A program made the position numbers and the translations under genes. This document shows positions 52,938-61,909 of a DNA stretch of 64,000 nucleotides, piece by piece. The stretch is from Mycobacterium kubicae. GTDB taxonomy: Bacteria > Actinomycetota > Actinomycetes > Mycobacteriales > Mycobacteriaceae. Location: NCBI RefSeq assembly GCF_015689175.1, contig NZ_CP065047.1, positions 4,898,001 through 4,962,000 on the forward strand. Reading direction: 5' to 3'. Position 1 is the first letter of the stretch. Every line of letters begins with the position of its first letter. The notes beneath the pieces are model-generated. The model did no database searches and was not told where the DNA came from. It worked only from the letters and a program-made list of their open reading frames with translations.

Positions 52938-54047
52938 CTACAAGCGCACCAGGCCGCGCAGCGGCACAAGCCCGAGCTCCTTATGGGTGAGGAATCCAGG
53001 CGGGGCGTCACAAACGGCTGGAATCGCGTTCGCGGGGCCCATCGCGGTCCAGGTGTAGCCCGGCTTCGGGTAGTTGCCCTGCGCATCCGGAGGCGCTTGG
53101 AGGATCAGCTCGGTGGGTTCGTCGCCCTCGATCACGATGCGATAGTGATAGTGACCGCCCCAATCAGGCTGCGGCTCAATGGCATTGTATTCGTCCATCG
53201 TGTACATCTCGTGGAATGTGATGAAGGTCTTGTTGTCCACCCAAGTCGTCCACTTGTGATGCTGTGAGGCGACTGTTCCCTTCTTGATCACGCCCTTAAA
53301 GCCTGGCATGTCGCTGGTCGGCCCCCCTTCGTACCGGATGTCGCGCGTGGCCGTCCCTAACTCTACATCCGTTGTGTACTTGTCGACCGTCTTGCCGAAT
53401 CCGTCCGCCACCATGGCCATCGACTGGGCGAACAACGGCCATGCGTTCCCCAGGAGATTCGGTCCGGCCAGAAACTCTTCGGGATCGCTCCCCATCCCCA
53501 TCTCGTGCAGGTACTTCAAAGTGTCCTTGCCGAAATTCACCACCTCGTAGATGTGGATAGCGTCGATCCGGCTGACGATTCGGGCCAGCGTCAGCACGAG
53601 CAGGTCTCCGGCAAAGCCAGGATTGATACCACCTGCGTGGAACGAAGTACCGCCCTCGTGACACGCTGCGTCGATCTTGTCGATATCCGCCTTGCTGTGT
53701 TCGGTTCGATACCACCATGCGCCACCCGAGGCGACGACGTTCTTGCCCCCGCGCAGCAGACGGCAGACCTCTTCGGGATCGGACCAAAGTGGCGCATAGA
53801 ACACGCAATCGGCGTCAAGCGCTTCGATGGCTTCCTTGTCGGTGGTCGCAAGCACACCGATCGGCGCGGCGCCGACGAGCTCACCGGCATCCTTGCCAAC
53901 TTTTTCCGGACGATTACAGAGCACGCCGACCACCTCGTACGCAGGGTTACCGACGAAATGGCGAAGCGCCACCGTTCCGACGTTGCCGACGCCCCACTGG
54001 CCCGACCTGGACCGGAGCAGATGTCGAGATGGTTCCTGGAGCCGCAC
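52938..54047 (-). pseudogene. DapB-like oxidoreductase copy, N-terminus replaced
   Basis: From Gln at 53999 it matches the protein at 1368-2471 at about 90% by eye ('QWGVGNVGTVALRHFVGNPA' ... 'LTHKELGLVPLRG'). The first 16 codons (MRLQEPSRHLLRSRSG) are unrelated: they are an out-of-frame reading of a hydrolase remnant. The first beta strand of the Rossmann fold (YRVI) and the native start are therefore missing. It may still be expressed as a chimera but probably cannot bind its cofactor normally. A product of deletion or recombination. Confidence 0.75.
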
Positions 54048-54419
54048 TCCCCGTAACTGATATCGCCGTCATGCGCGTAGTCACGGTAGATCCGCAGCAT
54101 TCGTCCCACGCCAGGTTTCTTCGCGGTCGCACCTGCGGGCGCGGGCCGCTTCCATAGATCGCCCGACTCGGTGCGACGCTCGGGACCCAGGCCGGCATCG
54201 AGCGCAGCGGTCAGCGGTTCGTCGGCCTTTCGCCCGACGTGGCGCAAGCCCAGCAGCCCCAGCCACCGCCGCCAGCGCCGTGACCTGGACGCCGAGCGAT
54301 TGCATTGGAAGTTCCGACGCGAAAACCGAGCCGTACGGGCGCTTAGTCAGCGCCCGGTAACCATTGGCGGTGAATGCGAAACCCAACACGGACACCAACA
54401 CGGCTGCCAGTCGCTTCAC
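54000..54419 (-). pseudogene. alpha/beta hydrolase (acetylhydrolase-like) N-terminal remnant
   Basis: MKRLAAVLVSVLGFAFTANG ... 'SVFASELPMQSLGVQVTALA' gives a membrane-embedded N-terminus as in mycobacterial LipH/LipO-type hydrolases; after a frameshift near 54260 it continues 'AALDAGLGPERRTESGDLWK', 'KPGVGRMLRIYRDYAHDGDI', 'SYGECGSRNHLDI', then ends at the junction with the DapB-like copy at 53999. The catalytic domain is lost. Confidence 0.6.
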
Positions 54420-54625
54420 AGCTGTCCTTTCCGTCGACCGCGGGCATGACGTACACCGCCCACTAGTTAACGAATCTAACTGCCCGGCTTTCGGCCATTT
54501 ACACCCCTCGGGTCAGCCCGATATCCGGCCAAAAGATTACGTTTCGCTGCGTTGCCCGGATTCCCCGGAGTCCCCGGGCCTGCCGGCCTTCGCGGGGTCC
54601 TCGATCACGTGATATGTCGGGTCGA
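54420..54625. other. intergenic, no gene recognised
   Basis: About 200 bp upstream of the hydrolase remnant. Contains several short GGNCC-rich repeats (CCCCGGAGTCCCCGGG near 54567) but no clear terminator with a T-tract. Confidence 0.35.
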
Positions 54626-55120
54626 TCATCGAAATGGGCCCGCGACCGCGGCGATCACCGTCACCGCATCGGCGACCACCCCGCCGGCCGGCTCAGGCAT
54701 CACCGGATCGGGGTCCACCGCGCGCAACCAGACCGTGAACATTGACCGCACCGCCTCGGCCCGCTCGGCGAAGCGACGCAGCCAGCCCCGCACCGTCTCC
54801 ACCGGACGGGCCAAGTCGGCCGCGATCCGGCGAAACCCCACCCGCCGCCGCAACGCCTTGGCAGCCAGCGCCGACACGATCACCGCCGCAGTGTCGGCAC
54901 GGCGCAGCAACGCGGTCACGGGCAACAACACATGCGTCACCCCGCAGCCGGTGCATCGCGACCGGCGAGGACACAACCGCACCGACCCGTCCCGACCGCG
55001 CAGCTGTCGCGGCCTGGCCCACCCCCAACGCGCCAGCACGCTGCTGCATGCCGGGCAGCTCAACTCGCCCGCCGCCAGCCTGCGCTCGACCACATCGACA
55101 TCTGCCTCTACCGTGACCAC
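54626..55120 (-). CDS. DUF6431-type zinc-ribbon/HTH protein (transposition-associated)
   Basis: A 164-residue protein from the GTG at 55120 (VVTVEADVDVVERRLAAGEL). Two Cys pairs, 'CPACSSVLARWGWARP' and 'RCTGCGVTHVLLPV', make a zinc ribbon; then an HTH-like part ('RRIAADLARPVETVRGWLRR'). This family occurs as a companion ORF in actinobacterial insertion sequences. Its own DDE partner is not seen; the adjacent IS3 remnant is truncated at the boundary. Confidence 0.6.
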   Translation of the reverse strand: MVTVEADVDVVERRLAAGELSCPACSSVLARWGWARPRQLRGRDGSVRLCPRRSRCTGCGVTHVLLPVTALLRRADTAAVIVSALAAKALRRRVGFRRIAADLARPVETVRGWLRRFAERAEAVRSMFTVWLRAVDPDPVMPEPAGGVVADAVTVIAAVAGPFR

Positions 55121-55280
55121 TGCGCCTCCAAGCGCGAAGACGGCCCTCCCGCAGACTCCGCCCAGAGACATCGGGAGGGCCGCCGCCCACAACGACGTGA
55201 TCACCGTGCCGCCCCGACACCACAAAGACCAAACGCAGAAACGACCGGCCGACGAACTGATCACCGTCAGTGCCGGATCG

Positions 55281-55955
55281 CTACCCCCAAGTGCTCAACC
55301 TGAATGCCCCCGAACACGGTGCGCCGGGTTGGATGAACACGGCGCCTACCGAGCCGAAGCGGGCCCAGTCGGCGAGGGCGTGACTGGTCAGTTCGGGTCC
55401 GTTGTCCATTCGGATGTGTTCGGGCTTGCGGCCAGTGGTCATGATCAGTTCGTCGAGCAGTCCGGTGGTCTGATCGGCGTTCCACGACCGACGTGGCCGT
55501 GTCGCCAACGCCTCGCGGGTGAACTCGTCGATGACGTTGAGGAAACGCAGCTGGCGGCCGTCGACGGTGAGGTCGTGCTGGTAGTCCAGCGCCCACACGT
55601 GATCGGGGCGGGCCGCCGCCATGCGCCGGTGCGCCGCACTGTGGCCCAGGCGCAGCCGCTTGCGGGTCTTCGACGGACGTTGCAGCCGTTCGTCTTTCCA
55701 CAATCGGTGCGTGCGTTTGGGATTGACCACGAGGCCTTCTGACTTGGCGATGGCGTGCGCCTTGCGCCAGCCCCACCGCGGATGGCTGATGGCGATCTCC
55801 CGCAGTCAGGCGCGCAGCCGCTGTTCGACGCCATCGGGTCGTTGCGGCCCATACTGCTGCACCGAGCGGTGTTGGCCGACCACCCGGCAGGCACGCCGCT
55901 GCGAGACCCCGAACCGCTCGACGAGCATCACCACCGCTCGCCGCCGACGGTCGGG
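55281..55955 (-). pseudogene. IS3-family OrfB transposase, nonsense and truncated
   Basis: After 'VERFGVSQRRACRVVGQHRS' an in-frame TGA (55806-55808) interrupts the gene; it resumes 'ISHPRWGWRKAHAIAKSEGL', 'RPDHVWALDYQHDLTVDGRQ' (first Asp) and 'EHIRMDNGPELTSHALADW' (second Asp), and leaves homology after 'AVFIQPG', before the catalytic Glu. It is thus inactive twice over. OrfA lies directly upstream. Confidence 0.82.
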
Positions 55956-55957
55956 GC

Positions 55958-56236
55958 TCACCAGTTTCCCCGGCTCATCTCCTTGAGCATGTCGATGTCG
56001 AGGGCCTGCTCGGCGACCAGCTTCTTGAGCCGCTGATTCTCCCGCTCAAGCTCCTTGAGCCGTTTGGTGTCTTCGGCTTTCATCCCGCCGTACTGATTTC
56101 GCCAGCGATGCCAGGTCTGCTCACTGACCTCCAGATGCCGGCAGACCTCCCCGAGGTCTTTGCCCTCACCGAGCAGCCGTTCACCCTCACGAAGCTTGCG
56201 GACCACCTGCTCCGGTGTATGCCGTCGACGTGCCAT
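55958..56236 (-). CDS. IS3-family OrfA
   Basis: A 92-residue protein, MARRRHTPEQVVRKLREGER, with an HTH ('DLGEVCRHLEVSEQTWHRWR') and a leucine-zipper-like coiled coil ('RLKELERENQRLKKLVAEQA'). It ends 'MLKEMSRGNW', the usual OrfA end just before the frameshift to OrfB. Intact itself but without a working OrfB. Confidence 0.85.
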   Translation of the reverse strand: MARRRHTPEQVVRKLREGERLLGEGKDLGEVCRHLEVSEQTWHRWRNQYGGMKAEDTKRLKELERENQRLKKLVAEQALDIDMLKEMSRGNW

Positions 56237-56400
56237 GAATCGAGTCCTCCTCGCCCCAATTCTGGGGCATCGGACTCCCACAGGAACTTGATCAACCAGG
56301 GGGTAACTGGTAGCCCGAGCCGGCCTGTTCGCACAGCGACACCAAGGTCGCGTACGCCGGTGCCATCCGGGCAGCAGAAATGGCACACCACGCCGCTGTG

Positions 56401-56420
56401 CGACTAGGTGCGACTAGGTG
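56401..56420 (+). repeat. tandem 10-bp repeat
   Basis: CGACTAGGTG twice in direct succession (with GTG before and C after, extending to 2.3 copies), between the IS3 remnant and the fdxC promoter. Confidence 0.8.
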
Positions 56421-56454
56421 CATAGCACTGCGGTCTGACGGGCGTGCCAAGTGG

Positions 56455-56481
56455 TTGACGTGTATGTGCAACGTCTAGTAT
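56455..56481 (+). promoter_or_regulatory. candidate promoter of fdxC
   Basis: TTGACG (56455-56460) and TAGTAT (56476-56481) 15 bp apart, about 100 bp upstream of the fdxC start. This is the best -35/-10 pair in the 348-bp gap after the IS3 remnant. Confidence 0.45.
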
Positions 56482-56584
56482 CAGTAATCAAACGCTTTGT
56501 CTGGAAGCGGTCCAGAACCGCCGCGACAATGCGAACGGCAGCCCACACGGGGCATTACATGGAGGACACCTTGAGGAGACGTCC

Positions 56585-56911
56585 GTGACGTACACAATTG
56601 CCGAACCCTGCGTCGACATCAAGGACAAGGCATGCATTGAGGAGTGCCCGGTCGACTGCATCTACGAGGGTGCTCGGATGCTCTACATCCACCCCGATGA
56701 ATGCGTCGACTGTGGGGCTTGTGAACCGGTCTGCCCTGTCGAAGCGATCTACTACGAAGACGATGTGCCCGAACAGTGGAGCCAGTACACGCAGATCAAC
56801 GCCGACTTTTTCGTTGAGCTGGGGTCGCCGGGTGGTGCGGCCAAGGTCGGCATGACCGAGAACGATCCCCAAGTGGTGAAGGATCTGCCACCGCAGGGCG
56901 AAGGCGACTGA
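56585..56911 (+). CDS. fdxC: 7Fe ferredoxin FdxC-like
   Basis: A 108-residue ferredoxin with the 3Fe-4S/4Fe-4S pattern: Cys9, Cys17, Cys21, Cys25 and Cys40, Cys43, Cys46, Cys50 (the second as CxxCxxCxxxCP). The length and C-terminal extension match mycobacterial FdxC (Rv1177), which donates electrons to P450s and other enzymes. GTG start with GAGGAGAC upstream. Intact, unlike the aminotransferase that follows it, which is its usual neighbour. Confidence 0.9.
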   Translation: MTYTIAEPCVDIKDKACIEECPVDCIYEGARMLYIHPDECVDCGACEPVCPVEAIYYEDDVPEQWSQYTQINADFFVELGSPGGAAKVGMTENDPQVVKDLPPQGEGD

Positions 56912-56919
56912 GCGCGCCG

Positions 56920-58059
56920 GTGCTGCAGAAGCCCGGGATGGGCCGACTGGGGGTACCACCCGCTCGCAGGGGAGTGTCGGCCTCCCTGCCGGATTTCCCT
57001 TGGGACACGTCGGCCGAGGCGGAGGCGCTGGCCGGGTCCCATCCGGACGGCATCGTCGACTTGTCCATCGGCACTCCGGTAGATCCGGTTGCGCCGGTGA
57101 TCCGAGAGGCGTTGGCGGCCGCCAGTTCCGCGCCGGGCTATCCGGCAACCGCCGGTACTGCGCGGCTGCGTGAAGCGGCAGTGGCTGCCCTTGACCGCCG
57201 CTTCGGCATCACCGGGCTGACCAAGGCGGCCGTGCTGCCGGTGATCGGTAGCAAAGAACTCATCGCCTGGCTACCGACCCTGCTGGGCCTGGGCCCAGCG
57301 GATGTGGTCGTGGCGCCGGAACTGGCGTATCCGACGTATGACGTCGGCGCCCGGCTGGCGGGAGCGCAGGTGCTGCTCGCGGACTCGCTGACCCAGTTGG
57401 GCCCGCAATCGGTGACACTGGTGTATCTGAACTCCCCGAGCAACCCGACCGGGCGCGTGCTGGGCGCCGAACACCTGCGCAAGGTGGTGGGGTGGTCGCG
57501 CGATCGTGGCGTTGTGGTGGCTTCCGACGAGTGCTACCTGGGATTGGGCTGGGATGCCGAGCCATTGTCGGTGCTGCATCCGTCCATCTGCGATGGCGAC
57601 CACACCGGGCTGCTAGCGCTGCACTCGCTCTCGAAGAGCTCGTCGCTCGCGGGATACCGGGCCGGTTTCGTCGCCGGTGATCCCGCCCTGGTCGTCGAAC
57701 TGCTGGCAGTACGCAGACATGCCAGGAATGATGGTGCCGACGCCGGTGCAGGCTGCCATGGTGGCCGCGCTGGACGACGACGATCACGAAAAGCTGCAGC
57801 GCGAGCGGTACGCGCGGCGGCGGGCGGCCCTGTTGCCGGCGCTGCGCTCAGCCGGTTTTGCTATCGACTATTCGGAAGCAGGACTCTACTTGTGGGCCAC
57901 CCGCGGTGAGCCATGCCGGGACAGCATCCGTGGTTGGCCACGCGCGGCATCCTGGTGGCGCCCGGCGAGTTCTACGGCCCGCGCGGTGCACAGCATGTGC
58001 GGGTTGCGCTGACCGCCACTGACGAGCGCGTCGCCGCCGCGGCCGGCCGCCTCGCTTAG
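56920..58059 (+). pseudogene. PLP aminotransferase (Rv1178-like), two frameshifts
   Basis: The frame opens MLQKPGMGRLGVPPARRGVS and continues with class I/II aminotransferase sequence: 'YLNSPSNPTGRVLGAEHLRK', 'VVASDECYLGLGWDAEP', and PLP Lys in 'HSLSKSSSLAGYRAGFV'. Near 57715 it shifts to 'MMVPTPVQAAMVAALDDDDH' and near 57920 again to 'LATRGILVAPGEFYGPRGAQ', ending at 58059. Without the two single-base changes the gene would be full length (about 370 residues). In M. tuberculosis this gene follows fdxC, as here. Confidence 0.85.
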
Positions 58060-58148
58060 CTTGCGCACCCGCGTGGAGGGGGCGGGCGGCAGAATGCATC
58101 GAAGGCGTTGCCAAGTGCTTCCTTAGCGCTCAACCTCGGGTAAAGAAT

Positions 58149-59185
58149 GTGGTCGTGACAACTTCGACTGGCAAGCAGCGTATCCCGGCGACTGTCGGGG
58201 ACATAGCCAAGCGCGTCTTTCTGGGAAAGCCGCTGATTACCGAGAACCTGACATCCGAGAAGTTGTCGAATCCCGTTGCGCTTGGGGCACTTTCACCGGA
58301 CGCAATCTCATCGACCGCATACGGCCCGGAGCAGATCTTGATCGAACTGCTGCCCCAGGCCGGGCTGGCGGCGTTGGCGCGCGGGAGAATTTCGGACCCC
58401 GGGTCGCGCAGGTCGCGGCCGCTGCACTGTTGATCGACTATGTGGTCACGGTGGCAGTGCAGTCGGCGGCTGGAACGGTGGCGGTGGTGTCGGCGATCCC
58501 GGTGTTGGGTCCCTACAGCCTAGCCATCACGGTTGGCGTGGTGCTTGTCATCTGCTACCTGAACCTGCGTGGCTTAAAGGAAGCGGGAATGCCGTTCGCG
58601 GTGGCGACCTACTCCTTCATCGCCATGATCAGTCTGACGATCGTGGTGGGTGTCATTCGCGAAATATTTTGGGAATTACCGGTGTACGACCCGCATCACC
58701 TGGCCGGAACGGTGCCGGTACAGCAGGGCAACGGCTTGGTGATGGGCGCCACGATCCTGACCTTGCTGCGTTCGTTCGCCAACGGGGGTTCGTCATTGAC
58801 CGGGGTTGAGGCGATTTCCAAATACAGTCGACGTCTTCCGAAAGCCGCAGGGCGTCAACGCACGTCGAGTGCTCACCGCGATGGCCTGCATTCTCGGGTT
58901 CTTGCTGGCCGGTGTCGCCTATCTCGCGTACGTCACTCATGCAACGCCGTATGTCACTGAATATCCATCGGTCTTGTCGCGGGTCGGTCGTGCGGTCTTC
59001 GGCAACGGACCAATCGGCGATATCTTCTTCGTCCTCGTCCGTGATCGAGCGCCGGTTCGCGCTGCCCGAGGTGTCGCTGGCCGAAGTCGCGGTGGCGGTC
59101 TCCGGTGGCCGGTTGTTGGCGTCGGGCTGGCCCGGGGAGTGGGTGCAACACGAGTCGACCCTGCCGCCAAGGCAGATGAGGCCGT
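58149..59185 (+). pseudogene. APC-family amino acid permease, internal deletion and frameshifts
   Basis: The start 'VFLGKPLITENLTSEKLSNP' and 'SPDAISSTAYGPEQILIELL' is followed by an internal deletion of some 40 codons at 58383, then, in another frame, 'ARENFGPRVAQVAAAALLID', 'YCLNLRGLKEAG'-type helices, and after a second shift near 58830 'NTVDVFRKPQGVNARRVLTA'. Homology stops close to 59185 at the next transposon. About half of the permease is missing. Confidence 0.8.
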
Positions 59186-59233
59186 AATCCTGTGCGCTGT
59201 CGTGTGTTTAAAAGACAGCAAAGGAGGCGGCCG

Positions 59234-60640
59234 GTGGTGGTCGGCGATGATGAGGCGAGGGTGCGGGCCGAGCGGGCCCGGGTGATCGGATTGTTCCGGT
59301 ACCAGTTGATCCGGGAGGCCGCCGAGCCGGCGCACTCCACCAAGGAGCGGGGAAAGATAGTGCGCGAGTTGGCGTCGCGCGAGCACACCGACCCGTTTGG
59401 GCGGCGGGTGCGGATCTCGCGGCAGACCATCGATCGGTGGATTAGGGACTGGCGTGCCGGCGGGTTCGATGCGCTGGTGCCCAGCCCGCGCCAATGCACG
59501 CCGCGCACCCCGGCCGAAGTGCTGGAGCTGGCGGTGGCGCTGCGTCGGGAGAACCCCGCCCGCACCGCCGCGGCGATCCGCCGGATCCTGCTCACCCAGT
59601 TGGGCTGGGCGCCCGATGAGCGGACCCTGCAACGCAACTTCCACCGGTTGGGGCTGACCGCCGGCACCGGTTGCGGGTCGGCGCCGGTGTTCGGCCGGTT
59701 CGAGGCTGAGCACCCCAACGACCTGTGGACCGGGGATGCGCTGCACGGCATCGCGATCGCGGCCCGTAAAACCTATTTATTCGCGTTCTTGGATGATCAT
59801 TCCCGGCTGCTGCCCGGCTATCGGTGGGGGTATGCCGAGGACACCGTGCGGCTGGCCGCCGCACTGCGCCCGGCGCTGGCTTCGCGCGGCGTCCCCAAGG
59901 CCGTGTATGTCGATAACGGATCGGCCTATATAGACACGTGGTTGTTGAGGGCGTGCGCGAAACTCGGTGTGCGCCTGGTGCATTCGACACCGCATCGGCC
60001 GGAAGGGCGAGGGAAGATAGAGAGGTTTTTCAGGACCGTGCGTGAGCAGTTCCTGGTCGAGATCACCGGCGAGCCCGACGTCGCCGGACGCCACCACGTC
60101 GCCGATCTGGCCGAATTGAACCGGCTCTTTGCGGCCTGGGTCGAAACTGTCTACCACCGCACCGTCCATTCCGAAACCGGGCAGACCCCGCTGGCCCGCT
60201 GGTGCGCGTCTGGCCCGGTCGGCCTGCCCGCCCCGGAGGCGCTCACCGAGGCGTTTTTGTGGGAGGAGCACCGCCGCGTCACCAAGACGGCGACCGTCTC
60301 GTTGCACGGCAACAGCTACGAGGTCGACCCCGCACTGGTTGGGCGCAAGGTGGAGCTGGTATTCGACCCGTTCGATTTGACCCGCATCGAGGTGCGTCTG
60401 GCCGGCGTGCCGATGGGGCTAGCGATCCCGCACCACATCGGGCGGCACTCGCACCCCAAGGCCAAACCCGAAACCCCGTCGATACCACCGAAACCCACTG
60501 GTGTCGACTACGCGCGGCTGATCGAGACCGCGCATCAGACCGAACTGGCCCGCGGCGTCAACTACGCCGCCCTGACTGGGGCCGACCAGATCCCCGGCCA
60601 GCTCGACCTACTCACCGGCGAAGAGGCCCAACCCCGATGA
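59234..60640 (+). CDS. DDE transposase with Mu-type C-terminal domain
   Basis: 468 residues from the GTG at 59234, which has AAGGAGG at 7-nt spacing. N-terminal HTH ('VRISRQTIDRWIRDWRAGGF'), integrase core with 'DLWTGDALHG' (Asp), 'PKAVYVDNGSAYID' (Asp) and 'GRGKIERFFRTVREQF' (Glu), and a beta-rich C-terminal domain ('VSLHGNSYEVDPALVGRKVE') as in Mu/Tn7 TnsB-like enzymes. Its stop overlaps the start of an ATPase gene (ATGA), the usual two-gene unit. Confidence 0.85.
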   Translation: MVVGDDEARVRAERARVIGLFRYQLIREAAEPAHSTKERGKIVRELASREHTDPFGRRVRISRQTIDRWIRDWRAGGFDALVPSPRQCTPRTPAEVLELAVALRRENPARTAAAIRRILLTQLGWAPDERTLQRNFHRLGLTAGTGCGSAPVFGRFEAEHPNDLWTGDALHGIAIAARKTYLFAFLDDHSRLLPGYRWGYAEDTVRLAAALRPALASRGVPKAVYVDNGSAYIDTWLLRACAKLGVRLVHSTPHRPEGRGKIERFFRTVREQFLVEITGEPDVAGRHHVADLAELNRLFAAWVETVYHRTVHSETGQTPLARWCASGPVGLPAPEALTEAFLWEEHRRVTKTATVSLHGNSYEVDPALVGRKVELVFDPFDLTRIEVRLAGVPMGLAIPHHIGRHSHPKAKPETPSIPPKPTGVDYARLIETAHQTELARGVNYAALTGADQIPGQLDLLTGEEAQPR

Positions 60641-60807
60641 TGGACAACCTGATCTCCTACTACGGTTTCTCGCGCACGCCGTTCGGCCGCGACCTGGCCC
60701 CCGGCATGCTGCACCGCCACAGCGCCCACAACGAAGCCCTCGCCCGCATCGGCTGGTGCATCGCCGAACGCCGCATCGGCGTGATCACCGGCGAGGTGTC
60801 CGTGTAA
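60637..60807 (+). pseudogene. ExeA/TniB-type ATPase, N-terminal fragment cut by IS481
   Basis: 56 codons: MMDNLISYYGFSRTPFGRDL ... 'ARIGWCIAERRIGVITGEV', ending just before the Walker A (GxGKT) would appear. The IS481 terminal repeat starts at about 60803. Without this helper ATPase the transposase upstream is probably not functional on its own. Confidence 0.8.
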
Positions 60808-61776
60808 AGGTTCAAGACATGTTGGACGGCAGGGGTTCTAGAGATCCTTGACGGGTTCAGCAGATCTTTGACGGTCTGGTTTGATGCTCGTTCTGTGAGC
60901 GATGAGACGGCCGGTGATTCCGCCGATTGGGTGACTGAGCACAGATATCGTGCGGTCCTGCAGGTCCTCGACGGAGTTCCCAAAAGCCAGGTGGCACGGG
61001 AGTGCGGGGCGTCGCGGCAGTCCGTGCACTCATGGGTCATCCGGTATGAGGCCTTCGGCTTGCCGGGATTGGCCGATCGGTCGCGTCGGCCGTTGACGTC
61101 GCCGAACGAGCTGTCGCCGACGGTGGTGGCGATGGTCTGCGAACTGCGCCGAACATATCCGCGCTGGGGTGCTCAACGCATCGCTCACGAGCTGGTACTT
61201 CGTGGCGTGGACGCGCCGCCGTCGCGGTCGAGCGTCTACCGAATCTTGGTGCGTCATGGCCTGATCACCGCGCAGCAGCAGAACCACAAGCGCAAGTACC
61301 GGCGCTGGCAGCGCGACGCCCCGATGCAGCTGTGGCAGATCGACATCATGGGCGGGGTGTTCCTCGCCGATGGTCGTGAGTGCAAGTTGGTCACCGGCAT
61401 CGATGACCATGCACGGTTCGTCGTGATGGCCACTGTCGTTGCCCAGCCGGGGGCACGCGCGGTCTGCGCGGCATTCACCGCGGCCATGGCCGCCTACGGC
61501 GTGCCCTCAGAAGTGTTGACCGACAACGGGAAGCAGTTCACGGGCCGGTTCACCAAGCCGTATCCGGCTGAGGTGCTGTTCGAACGGATCTGTCGGGAGA
61601 ACGGCATCACCACGCGGCTGACGAAACCCCGATCACCGACGACGACCGGCAAGATCGAACGTTTTCACAAGACGCTGCGCCGCGAGCTCCTGGATTCCGC
61701 AGGCCCCTTCGTAAGCATCGAAGCCGCCCAGCAGGCGATCGATGCCTGGGTGCACGGTTACAACCACAGCCGTCCT
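60803..61776 (+). mobile_element. IS481-family element, right end replaced by a recombinase element
   Basis: The left end TGTAAAGGTTCAAGACATGT matches the usual IS481 terminal repeat. It inserted into the ATPase gene. The right end is cut at about 61776 by the Tn554-like element 2, so the second repeat is missing here. Confidence 0.7.
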
Positions 61777-61815
61777 TTTCTGGGGTTAGCTGCCCTGTTG
61801 TGTGACGTTGCGTAA
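60895..61815 (+). pseudogene. IS481-family transposase, C-terminus truncated
   Basis: From GTG at 60895 (VSDETAGDSADWVTEHRYRA): HTH 'KSQVARECGASRQSVHSWVI', integrase core 'MQLWQIDIMGGVFL' (Asp), 'PSEVLTDNGKQFTG' (Asp), 'TTTGKIERFHKTLRREL' (Glu). The canonical end 'YNHSRPHQ' breaks at 'NHSRP' (61776), and the last dozen residues belong to the following element. All catalytic residues are present, so residual activity cannot be excluded. Confidence 0.82.
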
Positions 61816-61909
61816 ACCGGCGACACGGCCCGGTTCTGCAACAGATCTCCCGGGGTGTGGTGCTCGTGGCTGGTAGTGGTAAAGCTGCCTGCTGCGAGAG
61901 GAGATCAGG

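Noticed and set aside
54560..54600. Terminator hairpin in a GC-rich repeat (CCCCGGAGTCCCCGGG)
   Set aside because: It can fold, but no T-tract follows on either strand and no intact gene ends there.
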